From: Mytilisepta virgata
Lineage: Eukaryota > Mollusca > Bivalvia > Mytilida > Mytilidae
Assembly: GCA_028015205.1 (NCBI GenBank)
Contig: CM051512.1
Location: 4,958,755-5,022,754 of the forward strand
Reading direction: 5' to 3'
Length of the DNA stretch: 64,000 nt
The position numbers and the translations under genes were made by a program. Under the pieces are notes generated by a model that saw only the letters and a list, made by a program, of their open reading frames with translations, ran no database searches and was not told the DNA's origin. The stretch's first letter is position 1. Each line of letters opens with the position of its first letter. Positions 9,829 through 22,500 of the stretch are shown here, in pieces.

Positions 9829-12538
9829 CACATCCTGTACGGTACCGTTCGTTTAGCGTCCGGACATCGTCCGTACAACGTTCGTTCAGCGTCCGTACAT
9901 CGTCCGTACAACGTTCGTTCAGCGTCCGTACATCGTCCGTGCATCGTTTCATTTATCGTTTGACTTAATGGTTAATCTCAGCGTTTGGTATAAAACAGCG
10001 TTTAACGTTTCGTTTAACGTATGGTTTATGTTATCGTTTATCGTATGGTAAAAAGTACCGTTTAGCGTTTTATTTAGCGTATGGTCGTCGTTTGGTAAAT
10101 GGTATCGTACATCGTTTCGTTTAACGTTTGCTTCAGCGTACATCGTTTGTTCTGCGTATCCTACGGTGATTGGTCTTTTAATATGGAGACCATGCCTCTT
10201 CTATGTGAAAACGAATTTGAGCGCCTCACTTTTCATAAATAATACAGAAATGTATAGGTCGCAGAATTAAAAATAAAGATAAATAGTAATAATAATGATA
10301 ATAATAATAATAATAAATAATAAATAAATGAATAAATAAATAAATAAAAAAACTAAAAAGTCAAAAAAAATTAATAATATAGGCCTACGGATGATTTCAC
10401 CTGATTGTTCTGCAAAATTAATTCATTATTCATTAATAGAAGGTTTTAAATTTTAACGATATTTACAATTGTAAATATTTGTTTTATATTTCATCACTAG
10501 AATGTTTCGATTCTAGTTTAAAAAAAAATAAGAATTGATTTAAACATTTTTTGCATTATTAATGAAAGAAATTTACGAATGTGTCCGGGTAATTCAACAA
10601 AATAAGTACATCTTGTTCATAGAAACGGGCATTGCAGAGTATTTATCGCTTACAGTGTTTGGAAAAGTAGATTATTTAAAGTTTAAAAGTTTAAAGCCAT
10701 ATATCATTCTTAATTTCTTCGCACGCATATTTTAGTTTTAAATTTCACTATACATGTACTTGTATTAGCAAACCTTCACTTCCCTCAGTGTAGGTATATA
10801 GGTATGGTTAAAAAAACTTAATTACTGCCAATCTACTCAATATACATATACATGTAAATAATTTGCCATTGTCTAAGGTTAAATGTAATGATCAGTTTAA
10901 GCACAACTTACACGTAATAAAATGAGCAGCGTCCAATTGACTTTATTTCTTTCTAGTTATTAATATTATCAATGCATATTAAGAAAATTTAAACAAAGAC
11001 TCTTTTCATCGGTACGTCTAAAAACCGCATAGACCGGGCTTAGTTCATTTAGCCATTCAAAGTTCACTTAGCCGAAATAGGACACTGAACCATTTGATTT
11101 TCTGTTAAGCTTTAAGGTCCTTAGGGATAACCTGGTGTGTGATCTTTGAACTTGATTTTGTCAGTCATATATACATGTATATACATCATTGTACATATAC
11201 AGAATTGAAAAAAATTTGATCAATGAAATGTACCTGGTACAGAAAAAAATATTGATCCCCCATCATTTTAATCACCCCCCCCTTCCCCGCCATTCTTTCC
11301 ATGAAGTTAAAAAAAATAATTCCACTTTTTCTCGTTAGCAGAAATTATGCAAATTAAGCACGATTTTAAAATTTGATAAAAAATATGTATATATTCGAGA
11401 GCATATAAAAATACCAAAAATGAATCCAAAACCCATAGAAGGACAAAACGATTCATCAAAGGGCAATGTACGACGGTTTATTTTTTCTCCAATATCGGAA
11501 AGTCACACAATTCCTGACCCGTATGATATACATGTACATATAAAAAGCAAACTAAAAATATTTCGTTAGAAATTTGTTTTTTTTTCCAAAATAACAAAAA
11601 AAAAATAATAATAAAATAAAAACAAATAAATAATAATAATAAATCAAATTTATAACGACATGTATCTGAAATGATAAATTCCATTTTTTTCCAATTTTCC
11701 AATTGTTCTAAAATAGTCACCTTGTCAAAATAGTTGCCAGAGCAATCACACCTAAGTACACTAACCAGAGCTATACAGTGTTTAGACGTCCCCCCTTTTT
11801 TTACATTCAATCTCTTTTAAATCAACATTTTCTACTAAATTAGATAAAAAGCAATAAGCAGGGTGGTCTCAACGTATTTTATTGCTAGCTCAATAGAATA
11901 TTTATTTTCATACAGAATAACCCAAAAAGGAATCGATATAAAGTAACTTAGAGAATTGATATTACTAATAAAATGTTTTTTGTCTCCCTTCGATTATTTG
12001 AAAATCGGTTATTCTTTGCTTTCCATGCAAGTTCCTAAATCTCCCTGACTGTGAAATAATTTCGCATCTTTTACATACATAATAATAGCAGGGCGTCTGC
12101 GGATACTTTTATCCATGTGGACAATGTCAGAAAAACTCGTTAATTAAATTAATTTTAATATTCCCAAAGGCATTACCATGTAATGCAATGTGAACCGCTA
12201 CAACCGATATATACAAAATTATTTCAATACACCGAATTATTATTTCACACCCGCTTGATCTACAATGGATATTGTGCTACCTTCACAAAACTTTGTATAT
12301 GTATACAGAAAATTAAATATTTGTAAGAAAAAATGTATTTAATTTTTGGACCTAGTAAATCCCAACAACCGCTAATAATGAACGGTAGTTCACATACACC
12401 CCAATCGCGAATATTTATACATGCATGGAGAGCATGTATATTGTGATATGCATATCCTTCAATCTAATTAACACTATTTCAACATCTCTGTAATTCGTGT
12501 TAAGAATGATAATACTACAAGTGCTGATAATCTATTTT

Positions 12539-12569
<31 letters not shown>

Positions 12570-12975
12570 TAAAAAACAATTACATATAAATTAATTCAAA
12601 GTTTTTTCTTAAATAATTTTTTGTTCCGCAAACAACTTCCATATATGCCAAACGCTAAAATTACCATATATGGCAAAAGCTAAAAATGACCTGATACGGA
12701 AAATGATACGAGGCACGATAAACCATACTATAAGGTAATCAAAACGATCAACCCTAAACGAAACGATGTACGAAAAACCATACCATGCACGCTAAACGAA
12801 ACGCTAAAGCATACGTTATACGCTAAAAGAGCGTTCATGGTATCTATTATGGTTTAAGGCCATCGTCCGTACATCGTTCGTTCAGCGTTCGTCCAGCGTC
12901 CGTGAATCGTCCGTACAACATCCGTATATCGTCCGTTCATCGTTTGATTTGTTAACTTTTACGTTACAGGATGTG
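9829..12975. mobile_element. 3.1-kb TA-flanked element with repetitive arms, non-autonomous
   Basis: The ends are the inverted repeat CACATCCTGTA (left) and TACAGGATGTG (right), flanked by TA at 9827-9828 and 12976-12977. In the next unit the site reads CTTACATATAAACAGTTGCA with no element and a single TA, which defines the insertion. The left arm (to about 10150) and right arm (from about 12700) consist of degenerate 10-12-base modules built on CGTCCGTACAT, CGTTCGTTCAG and CGTTTAACGTATGG, partly in inverted orientation. The 2.5-kb core is AT-rich, with simple repeats at 10272-10350 and no plausible gene. The superfamily is unknown; a TA target alone does not decide it. Confidence 0.75.
10272..10350. 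repeat. AAT/AAAT low-complexity tract
   Basis: Runs of AATAAT and AAATAAAT inside the core of the 3.1-kb element. A simple repeat with no coding meaning. Confidence 0.85.
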
Positions 12976-12977
12976 TA

Positions 12978-13381
12978 ACCAGTTGCATGCTATTTTATCT
13001 AATGTATAATAGTAAAGTTGTAACAAAAAATGCGAAGTAAACATTGTAGTCAGTACAGTTGAGATACATCTTAAACAGGACAATATTCAGTCAACGAAAA
13101 GAAAGGCCTTGTCTAGTGTAAGACACTGACAGATAATTGAGACGTTAAATATGTTAAATGTTTCGAATATGTAACCTGCAAACTAATTTGTATTTTGGTT
13201 AAGTTATAATGTGTCTACAGTATAAGATGTGTTCTGAATTAATTGATTTATAATACATTTTGTACAATGACTAAGATTGTTGAAATCTGAGTAGTGATTA
13301 AAGCAAGATCCTCTTAATTGGGTATGACAAACCAATATTTTTAACATACAGTAACCCAAGTCAATATTTAATTTTGTTTTA
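12978..13381 (+). promoter_or_regulatory. Region immediately upstream of first recognised exon of copy 2
   Basis: The stretch aligns with about 40905-41315 upstream of copy 3. It ends in a pyrimidine-rich tract and TTTTAG, which looks like a splice acceptor, so at least part of it is probably an intron and the true promoter and 5' exon lie further upstream. I could not identify a TATA box or a transcription start. The minus-strand open frame at 13204-13437 overlaps the exon and is not supported. Confidence 0.4.
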
Positions 13382-13527
13382 GAATTGGTTCGTGATGTTT
13401 CTTGGCCATACACTGTTGACAGTAGCTGCTCTAACAAACTTCCTAATTAAAGTACTGCCTCCTGGACCACAAGATCCACCGGGGATATTTGAAAGACCAA
13501 TAAATCGTTTCTATGATTATATAGTCG
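13382..13527 (+). CDS. Copy 2 exon 1 (N-terminus, residues 1-45)
   Basis: Preceded by an acceptor-like TTTTGTTTTAG and ending at G|GTAAGT in phase 1. Coding probably starts at ATG 13395; the 12 bases before it (Asn-Trp-Phe-Val if read in frame) are open and could be coding or 5' UTR. It encodes a hydrophobic leader, a proline-rich linker (PPGPQDPPG) and the first strand of the FAD fold (FYDYIV). Thr9 and Asn37 differ from copy 3 (Lys, His). Confidence 0.85.
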
Positions 13528-16500
13528 GTAAGTAAATGCATACGGATAATGATAATATAAAAACAATGAAAGTAGGGTTCCCACTCTCTGGATTAAAGTT
13601 GATCTGAACTGGAATTTAACCCGTTAAGGTTCTGTTAGTTCTGTTCGTAACAGTGCTTGGGTTTTATTTTTTCCTCTGAAGTTTTACTTACGGAGTAATT
13701 GATGAATGTAAATTCAGAAAATATGCATCTTACGTAAGAGAAGTTTGTATCTTGTTTTTTTTATGATTTATTGATAATAATTGTATGTCATACTCTGTAT
13801 TTTTGTTTTATTAAGGCAGATGATTCCAAGATGGTATCGTAGAATGGCTCACAAGTGTTCCGTGCTAACTTTGTAGATGCAAAACGTTTAGCTAAAAGAT
13901 AAATGCAGTTCTGTACAGTATTGCTTAGTTTTATCCTAAAATAAAGTTGTGTTTGTCGGTATTCCTATAGGAACAAACTGTACCACTCTACTTGCCGATC
14001 TATCGTTACATTCATACGAGTCGGGGTTTCTTCAAACTTTGATTCAGGAGAAGAAGATCAAAGAGGTTCGGTCATTTAATATCGCATATAGACATATTGA
14101 TGATGTTCTCGCAATTAATTATCGAGACTGTTCTCATTGGATTTCATTATTATATCCTTCAGAATCTGAAATTGAAGACCCATTGACACAGCTTCTCTGC
14201 GTCGTTTTTAGACATATACCTCGAATTTGGCTCCAGTCGTCATTTCAGTAACAACATCTATGACAAACGTGACGACTTCAAATTTGAAATTATAAATTTT
14301 CCACCTCTAAGCAGCAATATACTTATTTCACACGCTTACATATATCAATTTATACGGCAGCAGCTACTCAAAATTTGTAAAACTTCACCGATGTCTGAGC
14401 AAGGTTTTTTCACAAAGAACGTCTCGTCCTTTTTCTTAGGAAATTCGTTGGTAGATACCAAGACCTTATCGACAAATATTCAGACTCGGTTTCACAAATC
14501 ACAAATCATACATGATGGCCTTGAGTTATACATTCTGGTAACTTTATGACTACTGGATTTTCCCGACTTGTCAGTTATTTCTTTATTTATTGCTCCCCTT
14601 GTTTTGTGTCAATACGGAACTATGAATGACTGTCATACAAGTGGGAGGTTTATCTAGCCGTAAAACCTGCTTTAATCCACAATTTTCTTCGGAAAATGCC
14701 TGTACCAAGTCAGAGACTTTCCCCTATTGAATGCACATTGAGTATGTTACCTTTGCTATGACCTTTATATAATAAACGGATAGCTGATTAAAGGTTAATT
14801 TTACCCTTGTCTAGAATAGATGCACTTAATGTTAACCCGGGTCAGTTTTTTTCTATCATCAGTATTTCTTTTTATTGTTCATTGTGTTTTAGTGTTTGGT
14901 AACTCCTATTTACGTTTTACCTTCTTTTTTACTTATACCATAACATTGTTTTCTTTTCTTTTGTACTGTTCAAAAAGTAGAATTGTTCATATGTAAACAT
15001 TAAAAACAAATAATACATATTTGAGAAATTCAAAAAAAACATAGGCATATTAGTAAATGTTTGAAGAGAAATATGCATTCGTTTACTTAAATGATTGATA
15101 CATATCTTATCTTTGGTATAATATGTCTTAATACCTTTTTAGAAGGTGCTTTTGTGGATACTTTGTTCAATTTATCACCCATGGGCCCTACATAAAATTC
15201 ATAATTTAAGAGCACCATTCATTTACTTTACATGTATAAGGATTACGTTTTGTTAATGGTTGGGTTTCTGTTTTTACTGTATATTAAAGTTGTCTCTTTG
15301 TACTATAGAGTTTTTTTTATTATTTATTAGTCGTGTTTGTTTCTCTACGTAAGACGTACATATTCTTCAATATGTTTTATAATGACAAAAACTATCAAAG
15401 AGGTTTTAACATAAACTCAATAACACTGAGGATCCCGTTAGCGCATAAATACGTTCTTATCTCATTTAAATGTATTGAAGGTGCGATGTAATTTGTATGT
15501 ATATAATATACTGAACCGCAAAAGAAACGTCGCACAAAATGACATGTTCACATACATTTATTTCAAAGTGACATTTATATATTTTAAATTAATTTTTACA
15601 AAATTTAATGAATGATTTACAGTCTTTTGGTTACAATGTTCAAAAAAACGTCACAATTGTCGCAACGTCACATGTTTTCAATGCTGTGCTCCCACGTCCG
15701 TTAATAACGTGTATGTCCTCCACCGGCACCAATTACTGCGGAACATCTTCGGTACATGGAGTTGATGAGCCGATTAATAAACGCCATCGGAATACGTGCC
15801 CATACTCTCTGAAAAGCTTGTGAAAGTTCAGCTGCAGTTGTCGGACTTGGCTGCTCATTATTCAACCGTCTTTGAACTTCGTCCCATGAATGTTCAATAG
15901 GGTTTAAATCTGGACTCAAAGCCGGCCAATCCATAACATTGATGTTATTCTGCTGTAGGAAGTCTCTTGTGGCTCTTGCGGTATGCACGCGTGCATTGTC
16001 CTGTTGGAAAGTCTTGTTTTGATGACGTGCAAAATGGAGCTGAACATGGGGTGTCAAGACTTGGTCGATGTAACGGGCAGCTGTTACGCCATTTCCTCTG
16101 CCTGGGCCAAGGTTCTGAAAGATGACTGGACCAAGTTTAACGTTAAGGCCGATTCCACCCCATACCATGATGCTAGGTCCTCCCCACGCGTCTGTTTCCA
16201 GAATGCAGCTGTCTTCGTAACGTTTCCCGCGTCTTCTCCACACTCTGGTTCTGCCATAGGCTGTTGAAATGCAGTAACGGCTTTCGTCAGAGAAGATGAT
16301 GTTACGCCATTGTCGATTTCGCCAATTCTGTCGCTGAGTGGCCCACTGAAGACAAGCTTGACGGTGTCGAGGAGTAAGAATAGGTCCTCTTGCTGGACGG
16401 CGACATCTCATGTTTCTAGCCGTATCATCACTTATGGGTCGTCCATGTGTTCCAACAGTGTTTTTGGCAGTTTCGGCAGCTGGGGTGAACCGATTCATCA

Positions 16501-19500
16501 AATGGTGACGAACAATGCCTCTATTCTGTCTAGGGGTAGTGACTTGGGGTCTACCACTCCGTGGACGGTCATTTGTGCTGTTTGTTGCATTATACCGTGT
16601 CCGTAGACGTTCAATTGTTCGAACAGCACAGTTGAAGTCGTTGGCAATAACTCTGGCAGATTGCCCAGCATCCAATCGACCAATGACCTGTTCTCTCTGT
16701 TGTGGAGTCAGACGTGGCATAGCTTCTGTGTCAACACTGATACTAACAGTCTTTAATTTTCTCCGGCCCTTTATACCCATAAACGAGCATGAATTTCACG
16801 AACATTTAAGATTTAAGAAAAATTACCGCCAAGTGTGTCCCACGAGCGGTTTTAGGTACGGTCGCTCTACGATATCAACTGAAAATTATTCAACCGAAAA
16901 TTTAATTCACAGGTAATTTAATCTTACCTGGTGATGTAATCGTAATACTGATTATATAAAAATCATTAATTAATATTTATTTTGAATTTTGCTAACATTT
17001 TGAAAAAGCGACGTTTCTTTTGCGGTCCAGTATATATGCAGCATATTTTGATAGTCCTTTCATATTGGACTATTTTATTAGATAGCAGCATCAATTACAT
17101 ATAACTTTTGATTGTTTAAGTGCAGTTGGTGCAGGATCTGCTGGTGCTGTTGTAGCCACTCGTCTATCAGAGGATCAAGTATCAGTGTTACTGTTGGAAG
17201 CTGGTGTATCTGATCTTGATGATGAGAGAACTTTGATACCCGGGGCATGGGCATCTCTCACAGCAACCACAATTGACTGGCAATTCAAGACTATACCCCA
17301 GAAACACTCACATTTTGCAATAAAAAACAGGGTATAAAACACTTTATTATTGGTTACTTGAATAATCATTTCTGTCAAATTGTGAACATATTAATATGAG
17401 TTTTAATAATGTTTAATGGTTTACTTAAAAATGCAAATGTTGCAAATAATAAGGAGTTATATTATTCAAGTAACCACATCTTTAAAATAAGAATTCTAAC
17501 AGGGAGAAGTTGTATTTGGTGGATTTGTAAAAACTTGGTACGGGCTGCTATAGGCAATAACACACACATAAAACAAATTTGTATGCCTGTAGTTTTGTCC
17601 TGTTGGGGAAATCACTATGTGTAAACTCAATCCTTTAAAAATTAAAGTAAATAATTACAATTAAAACAAACTGGACATAGAAACAAGTGCATAATTAAAC
17701 AAAAGTTATTTCTCCTTCCCAATTTGTGAAAATTCTGTCTTCAATTATCAATTTTAATGCACATTTCTCAAGGCTTAAAATGTAGAAAACTAAAAAAAAT
17801 AATCCGAAATGCTCAGATCAATTAAAATTAAAATAATAAGATCAGACCAAAACCATGAAGCCAAAACCATCTATGGACAGACATTCTTACAAAGAAGATC
17901 CTCCTTAAACTTTGCAAATGTTAATAATGTTGTAAATGAAGACATTTTCGTCTCAGGTTTCATCCCTTCCTCGTGGAAAGGTGTTAGGTGGAACGAGCAC
18001 TATAAATGGGATGAATTTTATTCGAGGAAGTCGTTTTGATTTTGACGAATGGGCTAGAGAGGGATGTAGTGGGTGGAGCTACAATGATGTACTTCCCTAC
18101 TTTAAAAAGATGGAAAATGCTCAAACATCTCGACTGAAACATCACAGTAAGTTTTTTTTCAAGTGGCCTGAATAATAGAAACAACATCATTACTTTCTTA
18201 TGTCAAAGTTATTGATGACGATGGATGAAATATTGATAAACTTGCAACGGAAATTATTTTATGCATATTAGAACGAGAAAATGTTGTGAACCCTACTTTG
18301 TATTAGACCGATATGCTGAGCTAGATTTTTAACGTGCTAGCTAAAGATGTAACAATCCACAGGAAGACATATCACTCCACTCTGACAAATTATATTGACT
18401 CCGAGCCGATCACTCCTTTGTTCTTACTCATAGATGCCACGGACGTGATAGAGAAGCATCAAATACCAAGTTAAATGTCTTTGGATTGACCCTGCAGTGG
18501 ATCGAAGCCATGATATTCTGTACTCGACTCGAGCACGCTACCACGAGACCAAAGTTATTAAAAATTATGAAATGTGCATGTAAATATTGCATCTAACATA
18601 TTTTGCCATTCTACTAGATACCAAAATTATGTAAAAGACAAGTGTGATTAGGTAACTGTAGTTGGTGCAGGAACTTCCGGTCCTCTTGGACATCTTTGAG
18701 ACATAATAAGTTCAAGAGACTACAAAGGTGATCTTTGGGTTCAATATGAACACGACCTGCTCTTAAGGACAGTTCTCCATGATTTACATTTGACATTAAA
18801 AAAAATCGATCTGGCATATTGTTTTTATATCTTATATCTGAAATGTGTGTATACTTCAGAGTTTCGTGGATCAGACGGACCAGTTGAGGTAAAACAAATT
18901 GAATCGATTCTTCAATATTTTCACCAGCGAGCTGCACATGAAATTGGTTTTAATACTGTCGACTGTAATGGAGAAAACCAAATAGGTAATGAAGTACGCG
19001 ATCAGTTAAGTTGAATCGTATGAAAAACGTAGTTTTTTTTATGTAATTCCTGCCTGTACTTTCATTGCCTAAAAAAAACTGATGTCCTAGCAGATTGCAT
19101 TTACATATAACCTTTCCCAAATAATAGACCATAACCTCTGCGACAATTAAATAGATGTATAATAATCATGGGGTCACTAGTTGATCATTAATAGGTAGGT
19201 GAGACAAATTTTTACCAATATTATCACTAAGACAATAAAACAGAGAAACAATAAAGTAAAAAATGACACACCAATCATTTCAAATTATATTTCAGTCTAC
19301 CAAACGAAGTGGGAGACATAGATTTTGATTGCCATTTATATCGAATATGTTGTTTCCTTCCTCTCCGATTTTGTTCGTTCGAGTTCTCAATAACCGTCTG
19401 AAATATGGATCTGAGATTTTCCACGATGAAAGATCAATGCTTCTAGATGAGCCTAATGCTATTCATTTTTTGATGGGGTAACTGAGACATATAGTGCGGA

Positions 19501-22500
19501 GTTGAAATTGGCTATGTGTTTACCATAGTACCCTATGGGGATTTTTTTTCATCGAAAAACTCTACGAGAGTGACCAATAACCATCTCATATCATATATTT
19601 TATTATACACCGTGGCAACACCTATTAAATGATATATACTTCGTAAAGTTCATATGCAATATCCATAGCTTTAAATCATATATTGTATTATTATCCGTAA
19701 CAAGACGCACTAGATGACATGTACCTCACTCTTTAAGTTTGGTGATCTTCACCCACCATAAATCAATAATGTCCAATTACCTCACAAACCGTTTAAATCC
19801 CCATAAGCCATATATTTTCTTATTCCCCAAGGTACGGCGCACCAAATGACACATACCTCGCTTCCCCAGGGGGTTATCACCACTCCCATCAAATCAACAA
19901 CGTTCAATTATCTCATAAACCGCTATAATCCCCACCCCTTAACCATATATTTTCCTGTTCCCCATGGTAAGACGCACCAAAATGACACAAACCTGGCTTC
20001 CTCAGGGGGTTATCACCACTCCCATCAATTTAAATAATGTTCAGTTATCTCATAATCAACTGTTAAAACATTGAAATCCCTGCCCCAAAATCATATATTT
20101 TCCTCGTTTTTCTCTCTTACTTCATATTGTAGATTTAATATAATATTGATCCAAGGAATACATCAAGATATCAGACATAATATGTAATAATAGATATTAT
20201 TTCATTTGCTTGGTCACAAATTTAAAAAAAAATCGCGTTGTGTTGTAATTGATAATTTTAAAACAAATATGATTCAAACTACATTGACTGGTAGTTGGGA
20301 AGCCTTATCACGGCAGGTACGAAGTCTTTTTTATATTTTTTATTAAATGAAACCGAATGCATTTTATAACACCATATAATAAAATCCGTTCTCGTTAACG
20401 GGTCCGACATATTGGGATATATCTATGTCGATGCAGCATGTCGACAAGGAAAAGTTGAATTAAATTGGATATTGTATGACTGTAAAAATCGGGTAAAAAA
20501 AAAATACCTATATCAAGATTTTCAAGTAACCTCTCCATTTAGTATGCATAAACTTTTTTTGGAATAATTTCCCAATTTCAGTCTCTGAAAAACAAATAAT
20601 TTATTGAATACAATGTAAGGTATTCGAGATATCAGGTTACTTCATTTAGGAGACTTCGCAAAACTTCACTGTTACAATTATTACTTGTTAATAATTGAAT
20701 TAATAACTGGACACAAAATATAGCTGTGAATGAATGTTGATTTTATCCTTAAATTTACATGTGCATTGCAGGCTTTTGTGTTAATCAACAAAACATCAAA
20801 AACGGGGAACGATGTGGTACAGCAAATTGCTATCTCCGCCCTGTTCTTCATCGACGAAATCTACAAATCAGCATAAACAGTCGTGTGATTAAGGTAAAAT
20901 TTGTAGAAGATTTATAACAGATAATTTAAAAAGAAATACTACGAAAAACACGGAAAACCGCGGGAAGAGACTACATGGAAGGATCTTTATTATAATTGTT
21001 CATTATATGAATTTCAAAGCAGATAATCCAAAGGTTTCAATGTTATTAAAATAAAAATTAAAACTTATTCTTTAAATGCTTTAATTTGAATGGTTACGTT
21101 TGAACGTCCTTCAAGATAAATGTACTTTAGTGAAGCTATTTTGATATTGTATTGGTATTCTTTTTTTTTCGTTTGCTTTTGTTAATAAGTACATTATACA
21201 TAAACGCCAGATAACATATGTAGCTTTCTGATTTAAGATAAGAAAAAGTTTTGAATTAGGACATGGGTATACATTGTTTAGCGAGCTTATTTAGCTTTAT
21301 AATACTGGAACTTAGCATTAGGCTCTCATGTATCATGTTCATAGACGAAAACTAAAGCATATAAATATACTCACTGAAATCTTATTAATTATGTCCATGA
21401 GTTTGTGTAATAGGCTATCATACAGCTAAATTTTATTTAATCATTATTTTATATTTATATTTTATCAGGTTATTTTCAGACGAAACATTGCAATTGGTGT
21501 GGATGTAATAAAAAACGGCCAGCTAATACGAATCTTTGCTAGAAGAGAAGTGATATTATCCGCTGGCACAATAGGCTCACCACAAATTCTACTTCTTTCT
21601 GGAATAGGACCAAGAAAAGATCTGCGTAGTCTGAGGGTAAATCAATAGAAATGTTCGAACAAAAACACTGTTGACAAATTCTAACATTTACTTATTCGAT
21701 TTTAATTTCAACAACAAGTAATAAAAGTTTGTGCCCATTTACGAAACAAAACTGTAACATTGAAAAGATGGTTTACTGTATTTATTTACCAAATCTAAAC
21801 TAGTTTAAACTAATGTTTAAATATCAAATATCAATATGTTAGATGATTAAAAAAGCTAAGAAAAAATCATTGGAAAAGGGTATTTCAACGCGACTGGATT
21901 GAAGGCCTACATGTTATACTACACTCCCTTTCCAGCACGATTATCCGACAAAAAAGCAAGGTGGACCTTTGGATTTAACAGCTTTGAATCGACCATTTAA
22001 TTTGTTTTCGTCTGTTTTTAATTATTTTGTTGTTAGTACAGAAATTTAATTACCTTGTTAAATTTCATTTTGTATGAATATTTGGGTATAAAACAGTTAT
22101 TTCTGTTATATTTTTAATTGCAAATTTATTCAACCTTAATAATATAACTGTGACACATTTTAAATCTATTGGGTACATAATGAAAATCATGACATTTGAC
22201 AAAAAGTTCAGATTTTGTTTATTTATTCAGAGAATAATTTAAGATATTTTAACGAACCGTCAAGTTAAAATTCAAATTTTGTTTTGCAAATGCCAAAATG
22301 CAAGATATATGATACATTTATTTAGGAAACATTTTATTTCATATATTCGTTACAAATAAAAATATTGTCCATCATTAAATATTTGCTTTTGTATCAGAAC
22401 AAAATCAGAAACTATAGTTTTATTTATGTGAATATGTTTAAACATTTGACACTGTTGAAAATTCGTTCCGACAATATATGACGAGTAAAGTTCGAAAAAT

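Larger units (their letters stand above)
15511..17030 (-). mobile_element. Tc1-type DNA transposon, apparently complete, 1520 bp
   Basis: Terminal inverted repeats of 23 bp with one mismatch (15511-15533 and 17008-17030; ends CTGAACCGCAAAAGAAACG and, on the minus strand, CTGGACCGCAAAAGAAACG) are flanked by TA at 15509-15510 and 17031-17032. The corresponding place in intron 1 of copy 3 (about 43725-43740) has no element, giving a clean empty site. A full-length transposase is encoded on the minus strand. Short repeats, intact gene and empty site together indicate a recent insertion. Confidence 0.95.
13528..17125 (+). other. Intron 1 of copy 2
   Basis: A 3.6-kb intron starting GTAAGT and ending TTTAAGTGCAG. 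It contains an old RT remnant (13940-14800), shared with copy 3, and a Tc1-type transposon (15511-17030) absent from copy 3. Nothing else was recognised. The rest aligns with 41461-43821 with noticeably more mismatches than the 3' half of the gene shows. Confidence 0.85.

Noticed and set aside
9636..10143. Minus-strand frames with repeated CTDAERTLYGR or RTLNE motifs
   Set aside because: Produced by the CGTCCGTACAT-type arm repeats of the 3.1-kb element and the GACA microsatellite; no start context or family similarity.
11478..11810. 110-aa minus-strand open frame in the core of the 3.1-kb element
   Set aside because: Low-complexity Phe/Ile-rich stretch from poly-A/T tracts, with no domain or second copy to compare.
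15608..16916. Plus-strand frames over the Tc1 element
   Set aside because: They are antisense shadows of the intact minus-strand transposase.
18490..18560. Possible tRNA gene on the minus strand (also at 45216-45275 and 60206-60241)
   Set aside because: Box A/B-like segments are present, but acceptor and anticodon stems do not form, and a SINE body is attached.
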